This document shows positions 27,419-35,208 of a stretch of 64,000 nt of DNA, in pieces. The notes below the pieces were generated by a model, which saw only the letters and a program-made list of their open reading frames with translations, was not told the DNA's origin and did not search any database. Position 1 is the stretch's first letter. Every line of letters begins with the position of its first letter. Location: contig NZ_CAMQZG010000005.1 in assembly GCF_947039605.1 (NCBI RefSeq), positions 1 through 64,000 of the forward strand. Reading direction: 5' to 3'. The position numbers and the translations under genes were made by a program. The stretch comes from an uncultured Clostridium sp. GTDB lineage: Bacteria; Bacillota; Clostridia; Clostridiales; Clostridiaceae.

Positions 27419-27517
27419 ATGGGATCATTTTTGGGAACAATAATTAATGCAATTGTAGCAATTGCTTTGGTTATTATAGTATGGAGTATGGTGAAAAAGT
27501 TTAGAAATAAGCAATAA
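27419..27517 (+). CDS. 32-residue single-helix membrane protein
   Basis: A short frame runs from ATG at 27419 to TAA at 27515-27517. It encodes MGSFLGTIINAIVAIALVII followed by VWSMVKKFRNKQ: one membrane helix and a basic tail. AAGGGG lies about nine bases upstream of the start. The gene sits between the yhaM terminator and pepT, with nothing else in the gap. The helix-plus-basic-tail plan is common among small regulatory membrane peptides and type I toxins. I see no antisense RNA gene, so no toxin call is made. Confidence 0.6.
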   Translation: MGSFLGTIINAIVAIALVIIVWSMVKKFRNKQ

Positions 27518-27597
27518 AGAAAAATATGACTTTAAATTGAGATAAAAAAGTATGATAATATTTATATAGAATTGAAAGAAAAGGGAGATGTTTTTTT

Positions 27598-28827
27598 ATG
27601 AAAAAAGTTCAAGATAGATTTTTAGAATATGTAAAACTTGATACAAAATCAGATGAGTCAACAAAGGTTACTCCTAGTACTAAGGGGCAATTAGTCTTAG
27701 GAGAAAAACTTGTTAAAGAGTTAAAAGAAATAGGATTATCAGATGTTCATACAGATGAGTTTGGATATGTTTATGCAACATTACCATCTAATACTGATTC
27801 AAAAGAAATTCCTACAATAGGGTTTATAGCACATATGGATACTGCACCAGATATGAGTGGTAAAGATGTTAAACCTCAAATTATAGAGAATTATCAGGGA
27901 CAAGATATAGTTCTAAATGAAGAATTAAAAGTTTATTTAGCACCAAGTTCATCACCAGAACTTAAAAATTATATTGGTAAAACTTTAATTGCAACTGATG
28001 GTACAACACTTTTAGGTGCTGATGATAAAGCTGGAATAGCAGAGATAATGACTGCTATGGAATATCTTATAAATCACCCAGAGATTAAACATGGCGATTT
28101 AAAAGTTGGATTTACTCCAGATGAAGAAATTGGAGAAGGTGCAGACCACTTTAATGTTAAAGAGTTTGCAGCAGATTTTGCTTATACAATGGATGGTGGT
28201 CATGTTGGAGAACTTGAGTATGAAAACTTCAATGCTTGTACTGTTAAAATAGAGATAACAGGAAGAAATGTTCACCCAGGTTATGCAAAAAATAAATTAA
28301 TAAATTCTATAATGGTAGCACATGAGTTTATGACAGAGCTTCCTCTTGAAGAAGTTCCAGAAAAAACAGAAGGTTATGAAGGATTTATACATGTAATGGA
28401 TGTTAAAGGATGTATTGAAAAAGCTAATATGGTAGCTATAATAAGAGAATTCTTTGAAGATAAATATGAGGCAAGACAAAAACTATTTAAAGAAATAGAA
28501 GAAAAGTTAAATAATAAATATGGTGAGGGAACTGTTAAAGTTGAAATCATAGAAAGTTATAAAAATATGAAAGAAAAAGTAGAACCAGTAATGCACGTAG
28601 TTGATACTGCTAGAAAAGCTATGGAAATGGCTGATATAGTTCCACATGTAAGACCTATAAGAGGTGGAACTGATGGTGCTAGATTATCATTTATGGGATT
28701 ACCTTGTCCAAACATATTTGCTGGTGGAGAGAACTTCCACGGTAGACATGAATTTGTTGCAATAGAATCAATGGAAAAAGCTGTTGAAACTATCGTAAAC
28801 ATAGTTAAGATATACGGAAATAACTAA
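27598..28827 (+). CDS. pepT: Peptidase T (tripeptide aminopeptidase)
   Basis: This 409-residue M20-family metallopeptidase removes the N-terminal residue from tripeptides in the cytoplasm. It shows GFIAHMDTAPDMSG near residue 76 (metal-binding His and the next Asp), GADDKAGIAEIM near 140, TPDEEIGEGADHF near 173 with the catalytic Glu, YTMDGGHVGELEYE near 195, and RGGTDGARLSFMG followed by NFHGRHEFV at the end. Length and motifs match PepT closely. A GGGAGATG ribosome binding site precedes the ATG. A terminator follows, and a degraded copy of that terminator occurs 240 bases further on beside accessory DNA. Confidence 0.97.
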   Translation: MKKVQDRFLEYVKLDTKSDESTKVTPSTKGQLVLGEKLVKELKEIGLSDVHTDEFGYVYATLPSNTDSKEIPTIGFIAHMDTAPDMSGKDVKPQIIENYQGQDIVLNEELKVYLAPSSSPELKNYIGKTLIATDGTTLLGADDKAGIAEIMTAMEYLINHPEIKHGDLKVGFTPDEEIGEGADHFNVKEFAADFAYTMDGGHVGELEYENFNACTVKIEITGRNVHPGYAKNKLINSIMVAHEFMTELPLEEVPEKTEGYEGFIHVMDVKGCIEKANMVAIIREFFEDKYEARQKLFKEIEEKLNNKYGEGTVKVEIIESYKNMKEKVEPVMHVVDTARKAMEMADIVPHVRPIRGGTDGARLSFMGLPCPNIFAGGENFHGRHEFVAIESMEKAVETIVNIVKIYGNN

Positions 28828-28832
28828 TAGTA

Positions 28833-28871
28833 AAAGGCACAATATTTTATAATGAAATATTGTGCCTTTTT
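28833..28871 (+). terminator. pepT terminator
   Basis: AAAAGGCACAATATTT pairs with AAATATTGTGCCTTTT. A near copy with changes lies at 29072-29113. Confidence 0.9.
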
Positions 28872-28873
28872 AG

Positions 28874-28922
28874 TGTGGATAATCTAAGAAAGGTTCTTTC
28901 CCCACAGGAAAGAACCTTTTTT
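28874..28922 (+). repeat. Hairpin module H1 with DnaA-box-like prefix
   Basis: TGTGGATAA (a DnaA box on the other strand) at 28874-28882 is followed after 6 bases by AAAGGTTCTTTCC at 28889-28901. This pairs perfectly with GGAAAGAACCTTT at 28907-28919 around a 5-base loop. Two more modules of the same geometry lie at 29251 and 30396. Confidence 0.8.
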
Positions 28923-28982
28923 CGATGGCTTGAATAAAGAGATTAGACTGTATAGGTTATCCAAAGTTTAATTGATATTAAG

Positions 28983-29067
28983 TTAAAATCTATCTATAAA
29001 ATTAATGTTTTCTATTTTATTTTCAAGCCCTTGATATAGGTTCAATAATAGATTTAATATAGAAAGT
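28983..29067 (-). pseudogene. Remnant of a Bro-family gene (C-terminus only)
   Basis: Read on the minus strand, about 27 codons encode SILNLLLNLYQGLENKIEN and a few more residues before a TAA at 28983. The end of the intact Bro protein nearby (29374) reads DKINLLLNLYQSLGISIG, so NLLLNLYQ-L is shared in the same terminal position. A stop codon and the duplicated terminator adjoin the upstream side, so only the tail of a second gene copy is left. This is a decayed duplicate and cannot encode a functional protein. Confidence 0.6.
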
Positions 29068-29071
29068 TATA

Positions 29072-29113
29072 AGTAAAAGGCACAATGCTTTATGATGAAA
29101 TAGTGTGCCTTTT
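29072..29113 (+). repeat. Degenerate second copy of the pepT terminator
   Basis: AAAAGGCACAAT and ATAGTGTGCCTTTT reproduce the pepT terminator with several changes, including the trailing TTAGTGT. The spacing of about 240 bases brackets hairpin H1 and the Bro remnant, which points to a local duplication or insertion event. Confidence 0.75.
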
Positions 29114-29250
29114 TTAGTGTACAACTAAGTTTAGAACTAGATATAATGAAAACTATAAAACAAATTGCTTTTAGAAAAATGAAGGATATGTATGTTAAAA
29201 GATAAGATATTTAAATAGAATGATAAGCTATATTAAGGATGAAAGGTTGC

Positions 29251-29294
29251 GTGGATAAGTGGCAAAGGTTCTTTCCAATTAGGAAAGAACCTTT
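29251..29294 (+). repeat. Hairpin module H2
   Basis: GTGGATAAG at 29251-29259 is followed after 5 bases by a 13-bp perfect stem, 29264-29276 with 29282-29294, and a 5-base loop. The stem is identical to H1 but the loop differs (AATTA against CCACA). No T run follows, so this one is not a terminator. Confidence 0.8.
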
Positions 29295-29373
29295 GAAAAC
29301 TTTGGCTAAATAACTGGGTTAAAGTAAGGTCGTAAAAATCAAAATCTTATCAATAGATTTTGCTATATTAGCT

Positions 29374-30009
29374 TTATAAAAACTTTTCACTTCCAATTGA
29401 AATACCTAGACTTTGGTAAAGATTAAGTAATAGATTTATTTTATCATTTGGTGAAGAATCTGAAAGTTCTATATATTTTTCAAGTAGAGGAAGATTAACT
29501 TTTGGTGTGGATGGTTCTAGCGGTATTAAGGAATCTTCTTCTTCAAAGGAAGCTGAATCATTAAGGTTAGTATTATTTGATGCTACAAGTGAAGTCGGCA
29601 AATCTTTTTTTAAATCATCAATTACGTAATAGCCATCTCTAAGGATGCTTGGTAAAATTTTATGTCTAACCAAAGATTTAAAAGGCATAGCTTCAGGTTT
29701 ATCACAATAGCTTAAAAATCCCAATAGTCCACTTTCATAAAAAATAATTAATTTTGGGGCATATCTAATATCAGTATTATTTAAATTAGCAGATTCCTTA
29801 AATATTTTAAGGGTATCACCAGTTAAAATATTATAATCTAAACCTTCGATAAAACATTCTCTTTTTATACAATGATAAATTATTTTTGAAGGTGTTAAAT
29901 ATTTAAATGACTTTACGATTTGGATAGCGACCCAACATACTTTCCCATTCCAAAGATAGGTACAAATATTATATCCATTAAATTGCGTAGTAAGAAATTT
30001 TTTTCGCAT
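29374..30009 (-). CDS. Bro-N-domain protein (phage antirepressor-like)
   Basis: The 211-residue product has a Bro-N-like N-terminus, the DNA-binding domain of baculovirus BRO and phage antirepressor proteins. Key stretches are ICTYLWNGKVCWVAIQIV near residues 15-32, KIIYHCIKRECFIEG near 42-56, and RYAPKLIIFYESGLLGFL near 82-99. A linker of about 45 polar residues leads to a short helical tail, LLEKYIELSDSSPNDKINLL. The second gene of the same type at 63458 shares most of the first 130 residues. An AAGGAGC ribosome binding site precedes the ATG. An RHH gene lies 132 bases upstream on the same strand and is probably co-transcribed. It likely regulates transcription; the target is unknown. Confidence 0.75.
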   Translation of the reverse strand: MRKKFLTTQFNGYNICTYLWNGKVCWVAIQIVKSFKYLTPSKIIYHCIKRECFIEGLDYNILTGDTLKIFKESANLNNTDIRYAPKLIIFYESGLLGFLSYCDKPEAMPFKSLVRHKILPSILRDGYYVIDDLKKDLPTSLVASNNTNLNDSASFEEEDSLIPLEPSTPKVNLPLLEKYIELSDSSPNDKINLLLNLYQSLGISIGSEKFL

Positions 30010-30047
30010 AGTTAAAAGCTCCTTATTGTTTTAATTTATAAGGATTG

Positions 30048-30140
30048 TTATAATCAAACTAATGTAAGGTTGTTTATAACAACACTCATATATAGGTAGT
30101 TCTAAAATTGTCAGATTTTTTTAGAGCTGCCTTTTTTATT
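30048..30140. repeat. Two inverted repeats between the RHH and Bro genes
   Basis: TTGTTATAA and TTATAACAA form a dyad at about 30048-30085. AGGTAGTTCTAAAA pairs with TTTTAGAGCTGCCT at about 30097-30134, followed on the plus strand by a T run. On the plus strand the latter is terminator-like; on the coding strand it is only a hairpin. These may regulate read-through or serve as binding sites for the cassette proteins. Confidence 0.5.
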
Positions 30141-30141
30141 T

Positions 30142-30282
30142 CTAATTTTTTATTTCAGTAGTATCAACATCTTTTTTTATTAAGCGAATTAAGTGTCTTT
30201 GTATACTTCTATCTTCACTTTCTGTTTTTAATTTAAGTTTGTTATGAAGTTCTTCATCTAATCTGATAGTAATAACTTTCAT
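30142..30282 (-). CDS. Ribbon-helix-helix (Arc/CopG-like) DNA-binding protein
   Basis: This 46-residue protein begins MKVITIRLDEELHNKLKLKT, the beta-strand and first helix of an RHH fold, and continues with DRSIQRHLIRLIKKDV for the second helix. Such proteins bind operators as dimers through the paired strand. A consensus AGGAGG lies 7 bases upstream of the ATG. The second RHH gene at 63041 has the same plan (MKTMTLRMPDDLHRALKVKM). In both places a Bro gene follows on the same strand, so RHH and Bro form a two-gene unit. Repression of the unit by its RHH protein is a reasonable guess. Confidence 0.8.
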   Translation of the reverse strand: MKVITIRLDEELHNKLKLKTESEDRSIQRHLIRLIKKDVDTTEIKN

Positions 30283-30395
30283 AAGGTATCCTCCTAATTT
30301 ATAAATTTGAATTAAGTACCTAACATGGTTTTTTATTTAATAATTTTAGTATTCCTAATGATAGCAATATTATTCATGTAATTTCAAAAGAATTC

Positions 30396-30441
30396 TGTGG
30401 ATAAGTAAAAAGAGGTTACTACCATATTGGTAGTGACCTCT
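30396..30441 (+). repeat. Hairpin module H3, covarying with H1 and H2
   Basis: TGTGGATAA at 30396-30404 is followed after 6 bases by AGAGGTTACTACC (30411-30423), a 5-base loop and GGTAGTGACCTCT (30429-30441). Stem and loop lengths match H1 and H2. All three base changes in the left arm are answered by changes in the right arm that keep pairing (two Watson-Crick, one G-C for A-T), and one further pair is G-U. Confidence 0.8.
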
Positions 30442-30702
30442 ACAAACATTGATATAAGCGGTTTTAGAAAAGATGAAGGAATTGAATCTTTGTAGGTAGG
30501 ACCCTTTTAGGGAGTCAGCTTGGGATAACCTATCAAGGTATAGCTTTTAAAAGAGAGAACCTTTTTTTTGTGTAGATAAAGGTTTTAAAGGGGCAAGGTT
30601 GTTAATAGCTAAATTAATTTTATAGTTTGATAAAAGCTAGTACATAATCATTTTATAAACTAAAGAGGATAGACAAAATGAAGTGACTAAGGAGGGTGTT
30701 TG
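30442..30702. other. Gene-free stretch with further AAGGTT-type inverted repeats
   Basis: No reading frame is convincing here. GGACCCT and AGGGAGTC form a small hairpin near 30502. AACCTTT and AAAGGTT, about 20 bases apart near 30565-30590, form an inverted pair of the motif seen in the hairpin stems. GGGATAACCTATC near 30523 resembles, on the other strand, GGATAACCTATAC from the Bro-remnant segment. Confidence 0.45.
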
Positions 30703-32202
30703 ATGAAGAAGGTAAAGTTAATGGGTTTAATGATTGGTGCAATGATTATTGGTGGTGCAGGTTTTATAGGGTGTGTTAGTTTAGATGTAGAGAGTAAAGT
30801 TCAAAGTGAAGTTGAGACAAAAAAAGAAGGTTCTGCTATTTATCTTGCTACTGCTAATAAGAATAATGGTTTAAATGATATACTTTCAGTTTTAGATGAT
30901 GGAAAATTTATAGAACTTGGGGAGTCTAGGACAAGGAGTGCTATGTATGCTGAGTCTACAAATGAGTTTATAACTTTTGATACAGTTGATGATTCTGGAT
31001 TTTTTGAGAATATGAGTAGTGAATTGAAGGATGATGTTGAGCGTATAGATGATTTAGAAGATGAGATTGTTGCTACAAATAAAAATGGTGAGAAGAGAGT
31101 TTTATTAAAAACTAAATTAGAGAGTGATTTTGGAATTATAGATGGGAAGAATTTTTATTTCTCTGAAACAGGACAGGAAATAAAAATTTTAAATATAGAA
31201 AGTGGAAATGTAACAGATATTCCAGTAGAGGTAAAAACAGAGGCATTTAGAGTTATTGATGTAAGTGATAATTATCTTGTGGTTCAAATAGATGAAGAAG
31301 TTAAATCTTATAATTTGAGAGATAAGGTTTGGGAAACTATTGCTGGTGGAAGAGCTTATGGACTAGGGAAGCTATTCCATATTGATAGAGAGGCTTTTAG
31401 AGAAAATACTTTTAGTATGATAAGTGAAAATAATGAGGCTATATATTTTGATATGAATAATGGGGAAATTACAAAGGATAAAATAGAAGGAAAGGGAAGT
31501 TTAATTATTGGAACTGATGATACTTTAGTTTATAAAGATACTTCAAGAATTTTAGGTGAGTTTGGTAGTGGGGCTATATATAGAAAAGAAGTTGGTGAAA
31601 AAAGAGTATTATTAATTGAAAATGCAGCCGAGTTTAAGGTGCATGGAGATTATATCTATGGCTTAGTTATAGATGGAGAAAAAACAAAAATTGTTAGGGT
31701 AAATATGTTTGAGAAAAAGCCAACTACGGAAGTTATTTATGAGGGAGCAGAACCAATTTTATTTTTTGATTTAAAAGTTAGTGATAAGGGAAGAGTAGTA
31801 TATTCAGTTCTAAATGAAGGGCTATATGAATTCAAAGATGGAAAATCAGAACTGTTAATAGAAACAGGGGAAAGAGTTACTAATACATTTGAGTTTGTAG
31901 ATGAAAGTCTTATTACAGTTTCTTTTGAGCCTGTGGAACTTGGCATGCCAATGAAATACAATATTTATATGGATACTGAAAAAGTGGAAGAAGGTGTTCC
32001 ATTTGCAAGTTTAGCAAACGGGGAAGTTTTATATAAAGGTAATGATGAGTTTATGTATAATCTAGTAAATGGTGAAAAGCAAAAGCTTGATATAGATATT
32101 AGTAAGTATGATAGTATTTTCAACATTGGGCATAATGAATTAGTTAATGATACTATGGCTTCAGGTGGAAGCATAGATTATAATAAATTTACTATTGAGT
32201 AA
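30703..32202 (+). CDS. Large lipoprotein with propeller-like repeats
   Basis: The 499-residue product has a lipoprotein signal, MKKVKLMGLMIGAMIIGGAGFIGC, so it is exported and lipid-anchored. The mature part carries repeating short beta patterns, for example IDGKNFYFSETGQEIKIL, VHGDYIYGLVIDGEKTKIV and EPILFFDLKVSDKGRVVY, as expected for a propeller of the DUF5050 or WD type. No enzyme motif is visible. A TTG at 30700 is in frame, but the ATG at 30703 has GGAGGG at a good distance and is preferred. It borders the accessory patch but its own sequence looks native. The function is unknown. Confidence 0.7.
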   Translation: MKKVKLMGLMIGAMIIGGAGFIGCVSLDVESKVQSEVETKKEGSAIYLATANKNNGLNDILSVLDDGKFIELGESRTRSAMYAESTNEFITFDTVDDSGFFENMSSELKDDVERIDDLEDEIVATNKNGEKRVLLKTKLESDFGIIDGKNFYFSETGQEIKILNIESGNVTDIPVEVKTEAFRVIDVSDNYLVVQIDEEVKSYNLRDKVWETIAGGRAYGLGKLFHIDREAFRENTFSMISENNEAIYFDMNNGEITKDKIEGKGSLIIGTDDTLVYKDTSRILGEFGSGAIYRKEVGEKRVLLIENAAEFKVHGDYIYGLVIDGEKTKIVRVNMFEKKPTTEVIYEGAEPILFFDLKVSDKGRVVYSVLNEGLYEFKDGKSELLIETGERVTNTFEFVDESLITVSFEPVELGMPMKYNIYMDTEKVEEGVPFASLANGEVLYKGNDEFMYNLVNGEKQKLDIDISKYDSIFNIGHNELVNDTMASGGSIDYNKFTIE

Positions 32203-32218
32203 AATCTATAATATAAAA

Positions 32219-32253
32219 TAAGAGTTAGTCATTCTATGAATGGCTAACTCTTG
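32219..32253. terminator. Bidirectional terminator
   Basis: AAGAGTTAGTCATTC pairs with GAATGGCTAACTCTT around a 3-base loop between converging genes. Confidence 0.85.
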
Positions 32254-32704
32254 TTTCTTTTTCAAGTTGATATTCTTTTTGAACTTTAGTTCTTTTACTA
32301 CTAACTACAAATAGTATTCCTGATATTATAACTGGAATTATTGGTAGATATATTTCAGGTTCATATATGAAGCCTTTTATAAGTAAAGGAAAACTATCAG
32401 CTGCTAGATTATATCTACTTGAGTTTATTAATAGAAGAACTGATACCACAGTTACTCCTAAATATAATATTGCAACACCCCTGTTGTTTAAGTTGAAAGA
32501 TTTATGTATTCGCTCGTATCTGTCCCCTAGCATAGTAAATATTAAAAGTGCTAGTCCAAGTAAATTCATACCAAAGAATAAGTAAAGACTTGCTATTGTA
32601 TCTATGCCGTATGAGTTAACAGATATCATTATTATCTCAAAAGTGCATAGAATAAAGATAGCAAAATATCCAACTATTCCAAATTCATAAGCTAATTTCT
32701 TCAT
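32234..32704 (-). CDS. Four-helix membrane protein, unknown
   Basis: The 156-residue product has four to five hydrophobic helices (for example VGYFAIFILCTFEIIMISV and AILYLGVTVVSVLLLINSS) and a charged tail ending KEYQLEKETRVSHS. The frame is open further upstream, but the ATG at 32704 with AGGAGGAATTAGA before it is clearly the start. It diverges from merR; the two starts are about 180 bases apart and share a regulatory region, so the MerR protein could also act on it. No family is recognised. Confidence 0.65.
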   Translation of the reverse strand: MKKLAYEFGIVGYFAIFILCTFEIIMISVNSYGIDTIASLYLFFGMNLLGLALLIFTMLGDRYERIHKSFNLNNRGVAILYLGVTVVSVLLLINSSRYNLAADSFPLLIKGFIYEPEIYLPIIPVIISGILFVVSSKRTKVQKEYQLEKETRVSHS

Positions 32705-32802
32705 TCTAATTCCTCCTATGTTTATTCTCAATTTCTCATATATTATGTAGTAAATTATATCCGAGTAAGATGTAAAAATAAAATACTTAGAGTTAAGATA
32801 TA

Positions 32803-32833
32803 TTGACAAAACAATATCATAACAAGATACTAT
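32803..32833 (+). promoter_or_regulatory. MerR-type promoter with 19-base spacer, upstream of merR
   Basis: TTGACA at 32803-32808 and TACTAT at 32828-32833 are 19 bases apart, the spacing that MerR activators correct by twisting DNA. A dyad ATATC-N7-GATAC lies within the spacer. Autoregulation by the downstream MerR protein is likely. Confidence 0.65.
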
Positions 32834-32886
32834 TTATATAAGGTAGTGAAATGGAATTAATAGGAACAAACATAGGAGGCGAGTGC

Positions 32887-33588
32887 ATGGATAGTTATTA
32901 CAAGGTACAAGAATTTGCAAATATGGCTGGAGTTACAGAAAGAACACTAAGGTATTATGATAAGATAGAACTTTTAGTGCCAAGTCATAAGAATGAAGCA
33001 ATGCACAGATTTTATACAGATGATGATTTTAAAAAGTTAAAGAAGATTACAGCTTTAAAGTTTTTAGGATTTTCTATTGCAGAGATAAAAGAGTATGACC
33101 TTGATGATGTAGAGAGAACATCAGAGGTTATAGCAAATCAACAGAAAGTTATAGATTTAAAGATTAAGCATTTAAAGATTATAAAGGAATCATTAAATGC
33201 TATTGATAATACTTTAAGAAGTTCTGATAGGGTTGATTGGGATATGCTTCTTGATGAGGTTAAGAATATTAGAATTAATAAACACAAAAAAAGAGATGGG
33301 ATAAACCCTGATATAGATGAAAGTTATAGAAAAAGACATCATAATATGATGATGCTTTTAGCTGAGTTTACTAAAGCTAGGGGTGAGAAAAGAAAAGTAG
33401 AGATAGTAAAAGAGATAGAAAGTAATGTTAATAATATGGAAGATATAGAAAATGGTCTTGATAATCTATTGCAGGTTTTAGAGGAAGTTGATGTTATTCC
33501 AGAAGAGCTTAGAGGGGTTAATCCAAAGGATATAGAGAACCTTATTGGGTTCATAAATAAATATAAGAGTGAAGAGTCATTTGAATAA
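32887..33588 (+). CDS. MerR-family transcription regulator
   Basis: The 233-residue product has the N-terminal MerR winged helix: YKVQEFANMAGVTERTLRYYDKIELLVPS, then HRFYTDDDFKKLKKITALKFLGFSIAEI. A long coiled-coil helix follows (SEVIANQQKVIDLKIKHLKI). A helical C-terminal part of about 120 residues is suited to binding a drug-like ligand, as in the TipA, BltR and Mta groups; no metal-binding cysteine pattern is seen. An ATG at 32851 is in frame, but AGGAGGCGAGTGC places the start at 32887. It lies upstream of an MFS transporter and an ABC exporter. The latter has a matching 19-base-spacer promoter, so an efflux switch is the likely job. Confidence 0.88.
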   Translation: MDSYYKVQEFANMAGVTERTLRYYDKIELLVPSHKNEAMHRFYTDDDFKKLKKITALKFLGFSIAEIKEYDLDDVERTSEVIANQQKVIDLKIKHLKIIKESLNAIDNTLRSSDRVDWDMLLDEVKNIRINKHKKRDGINPDIDESYRKRHHNMMMLLAEFTKARGEKRKVEIVKEIESNVNNMEDIENGLDNLLQVLEEVDVIPEELRGVNPKDIENLIGFINKYKSEESFE

Positions 33589-33595
33589 TTGAGGA

Positions 33596-33628
33596 AAAGT
33601 TGATATTAAATTTATATCAACTTTTTTT
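33596..33628 (+). terminator. merR terminator
   Basis: AAGTTGATAT pairs with ATATCAACTT and is followed by seven T. It separates merR from the MFS gene. Confidence 0.88.
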
Positions 33629-33723
33629 CTATTTGGGTTTAATGAAACCTAATTGTAATTGAAATTGATAATCAGTTGTGATATTATTGTGAAAGTACAA
33701 TACATAAATAGGGAGAAAGTTAA

Positions 33724-35052
33724 ATGAAACATAAGATAAAGTCGTTAGAAGAAAGACGTATGAGTTATAATATTCTTCTATTCACAATAGTATTTGCCTT
33801 GGTTGGTGGAGTTAAAAGCATCGTTGGAGATGCTTATAGAAGTTATTTAAGACTTAGTAATAAAGCAGCATCAGATGATTTATCAATGCTCATAGGATTT
33901 GCAATGTTAATATTGGTTATAGCACTACTTGCAGTTAAGTGGTTTGGTCATAAGAAAGTATTTATTGCCATTGCAATTTCTATGCTTATAGCATTTATTT
34001 TGCCGATTTATTTTCATAGTTATCTACCAATAGCAGTTTCATCTGCAGTGTTACATTTAGGGGATAAAGCATTTGATATAATGATGGCACTTGTAATAAT
34101 GGCTTATACTAACAAAGATAATCGAATAATGGTATTTACAAGAGTTATTATAATTAATGTTATAGTAGAAGCAGTTGTAAGTATGTTTGATGGTAAACTT
34201 GTAGTTTGGAGATTTAAACAATTACTTGGAGTATCATATGATAAAGCAGACAAGCTTACAGCACATACAAGTAAAATGACGCCCGATCAATTAGCTTCTT
34301 ATATAGAGTCATATAAGTTTGTTCTTTGGATAGCAGTTGCTATACTTGTAGCAATTATAATTCTTCTTGCAATGATGAAAGAGAAGAGAGAAGACTATAG
34401 AGGTGTTCAAGAGTTAACAACTGAGAAAATAGAAAAAGTTAAATTTGATAAAAGTGTATTTAAAAATAAATATATAGTATCTTGGGTTATTTACTCAGTT
34501 GCAATGGGAGTTGAGTCAAACTTTATAACTCCAAACCTTGCAATATATTTTAATAGAATTTTACATATAAGCAGGGGAGCAACATCAACAATACTTTCAT
34601 TTAAAAGTATAGGGATGCTTGTATTCTTACTAGCTACTCCATTTATAGTTAAAAAAATGGGGAACATAAAATCATTTGCACTTCTTATATTCTTATCAGG
34701 ACCAGTAATGATAGTGATAGGAATGGGGAATATATTCCTTCCAGCAACAGCAATGGTTATGGGAGCAGCAATATTCTTAAGATATGGATTTACTCATGCA
34801 GTTCATCCAGTGCAAGATTCACTACAACTTCTTTTAGTTAAAAAGGAGAATAGACCAGTATTCCTAGCTATAATAACAGGAATAAATGCAGTCATTTCAA
34901 TAATAATAGGATTCTTTGGTGCTAAAACATTGTTTAACACAGCAAGAGGATATCACATGTTATTCTTTGGATTTGCAATAGTATTTATCCTATGTGGAAT
35001 AATGTTATATGTAGTATTTGATAAGAAATATAATAAGACATTAGAATATTAA
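33724..35052 (+). CDS. MFS-type transporter
   Basis: The 442-residue protein has twelve predicted membrane helices in two halves, joined by a polar loop (residues about 195-245, including KEKREDYRGVQELTTEKIEK), the standard major facilitator plan. The usual loop 2-3 motif is only weakly kept (VKWFGHKKVFIAI). The second half contains LHISRGATSTILSFKSIGML, typical of MFS exporters. The substrate is unknown; the merR gene just upstream hints at drug efflux. A GGGAGAAAG ribosome binding site precedes the ATG. The merR terminator lies between, so it has its own transcript. Confidence 0.8.
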   Translation: MKHKIKSLEERRMSYNILLFTIVFALVGGVKSIVGDAYRSYLRLSNKAASDDLSMLIGFAMLILVIALLAVKWFGHKKVFIAIAISMLIAFILPIYFHSYLPIAVSSAVLHLGDKAFDIMMALVIMAYTNKDNRIMVFTRVIIINVIVEAVVSMFDGKLVVWRFKQLLGVSYDKADKLTAHTSKMTPDQLASYIESYKFVLWIAVAILVAIIILLAMMKEKREDYRGVQELTTEKIEKVKFDKSVFKNKYIVSWVIYSVAMGVESNFITPNLAIYFNRILHISRGATSTILSFKSIGMLVFLLATPFIVKKMGNIKSFALLIFLSGPVMIVIGMGNIFLPATAMVMGAAIFLRYGFTHAVHPVQDSLQLLLVKKENRPVFLAIITGINAVISIIIGFFGAKTLFNTARGYHMLFFGFAIVFILCGIMLYVVFDKKYNKTLEY

Positions 35053-35056
35053 TTAG

Positions 35057-35093
35057 AAAGCTTTTAAGGTGATTTCATCTTAAAGGCTTTTTA
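35057..35093 (+). terminator. MFS gene terminator
   Basis: AAGCTTTTAAG pairs with CTTAAAGGCTT and is followed by a T-rich tract. Confidence 0.8.
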
Positions 35094-35208
35094 TTTTGCT
35101 TTGAAATAGTTAGTGTGCTAAATGTTTTTAAAGTGTGTAGAGTGGCATTGTCACTAACTTTAAAAGGGGTTGGAGATGGAGGGGATAGAAAAATGTGAAA
35201 AAAAGTCC

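Noticed and set aside
29264-29294. Hairpin H2 as an intrinsic terminator
   Set aside because: The perfect stem is followed by GAAAAC and not by a T run on either strand.
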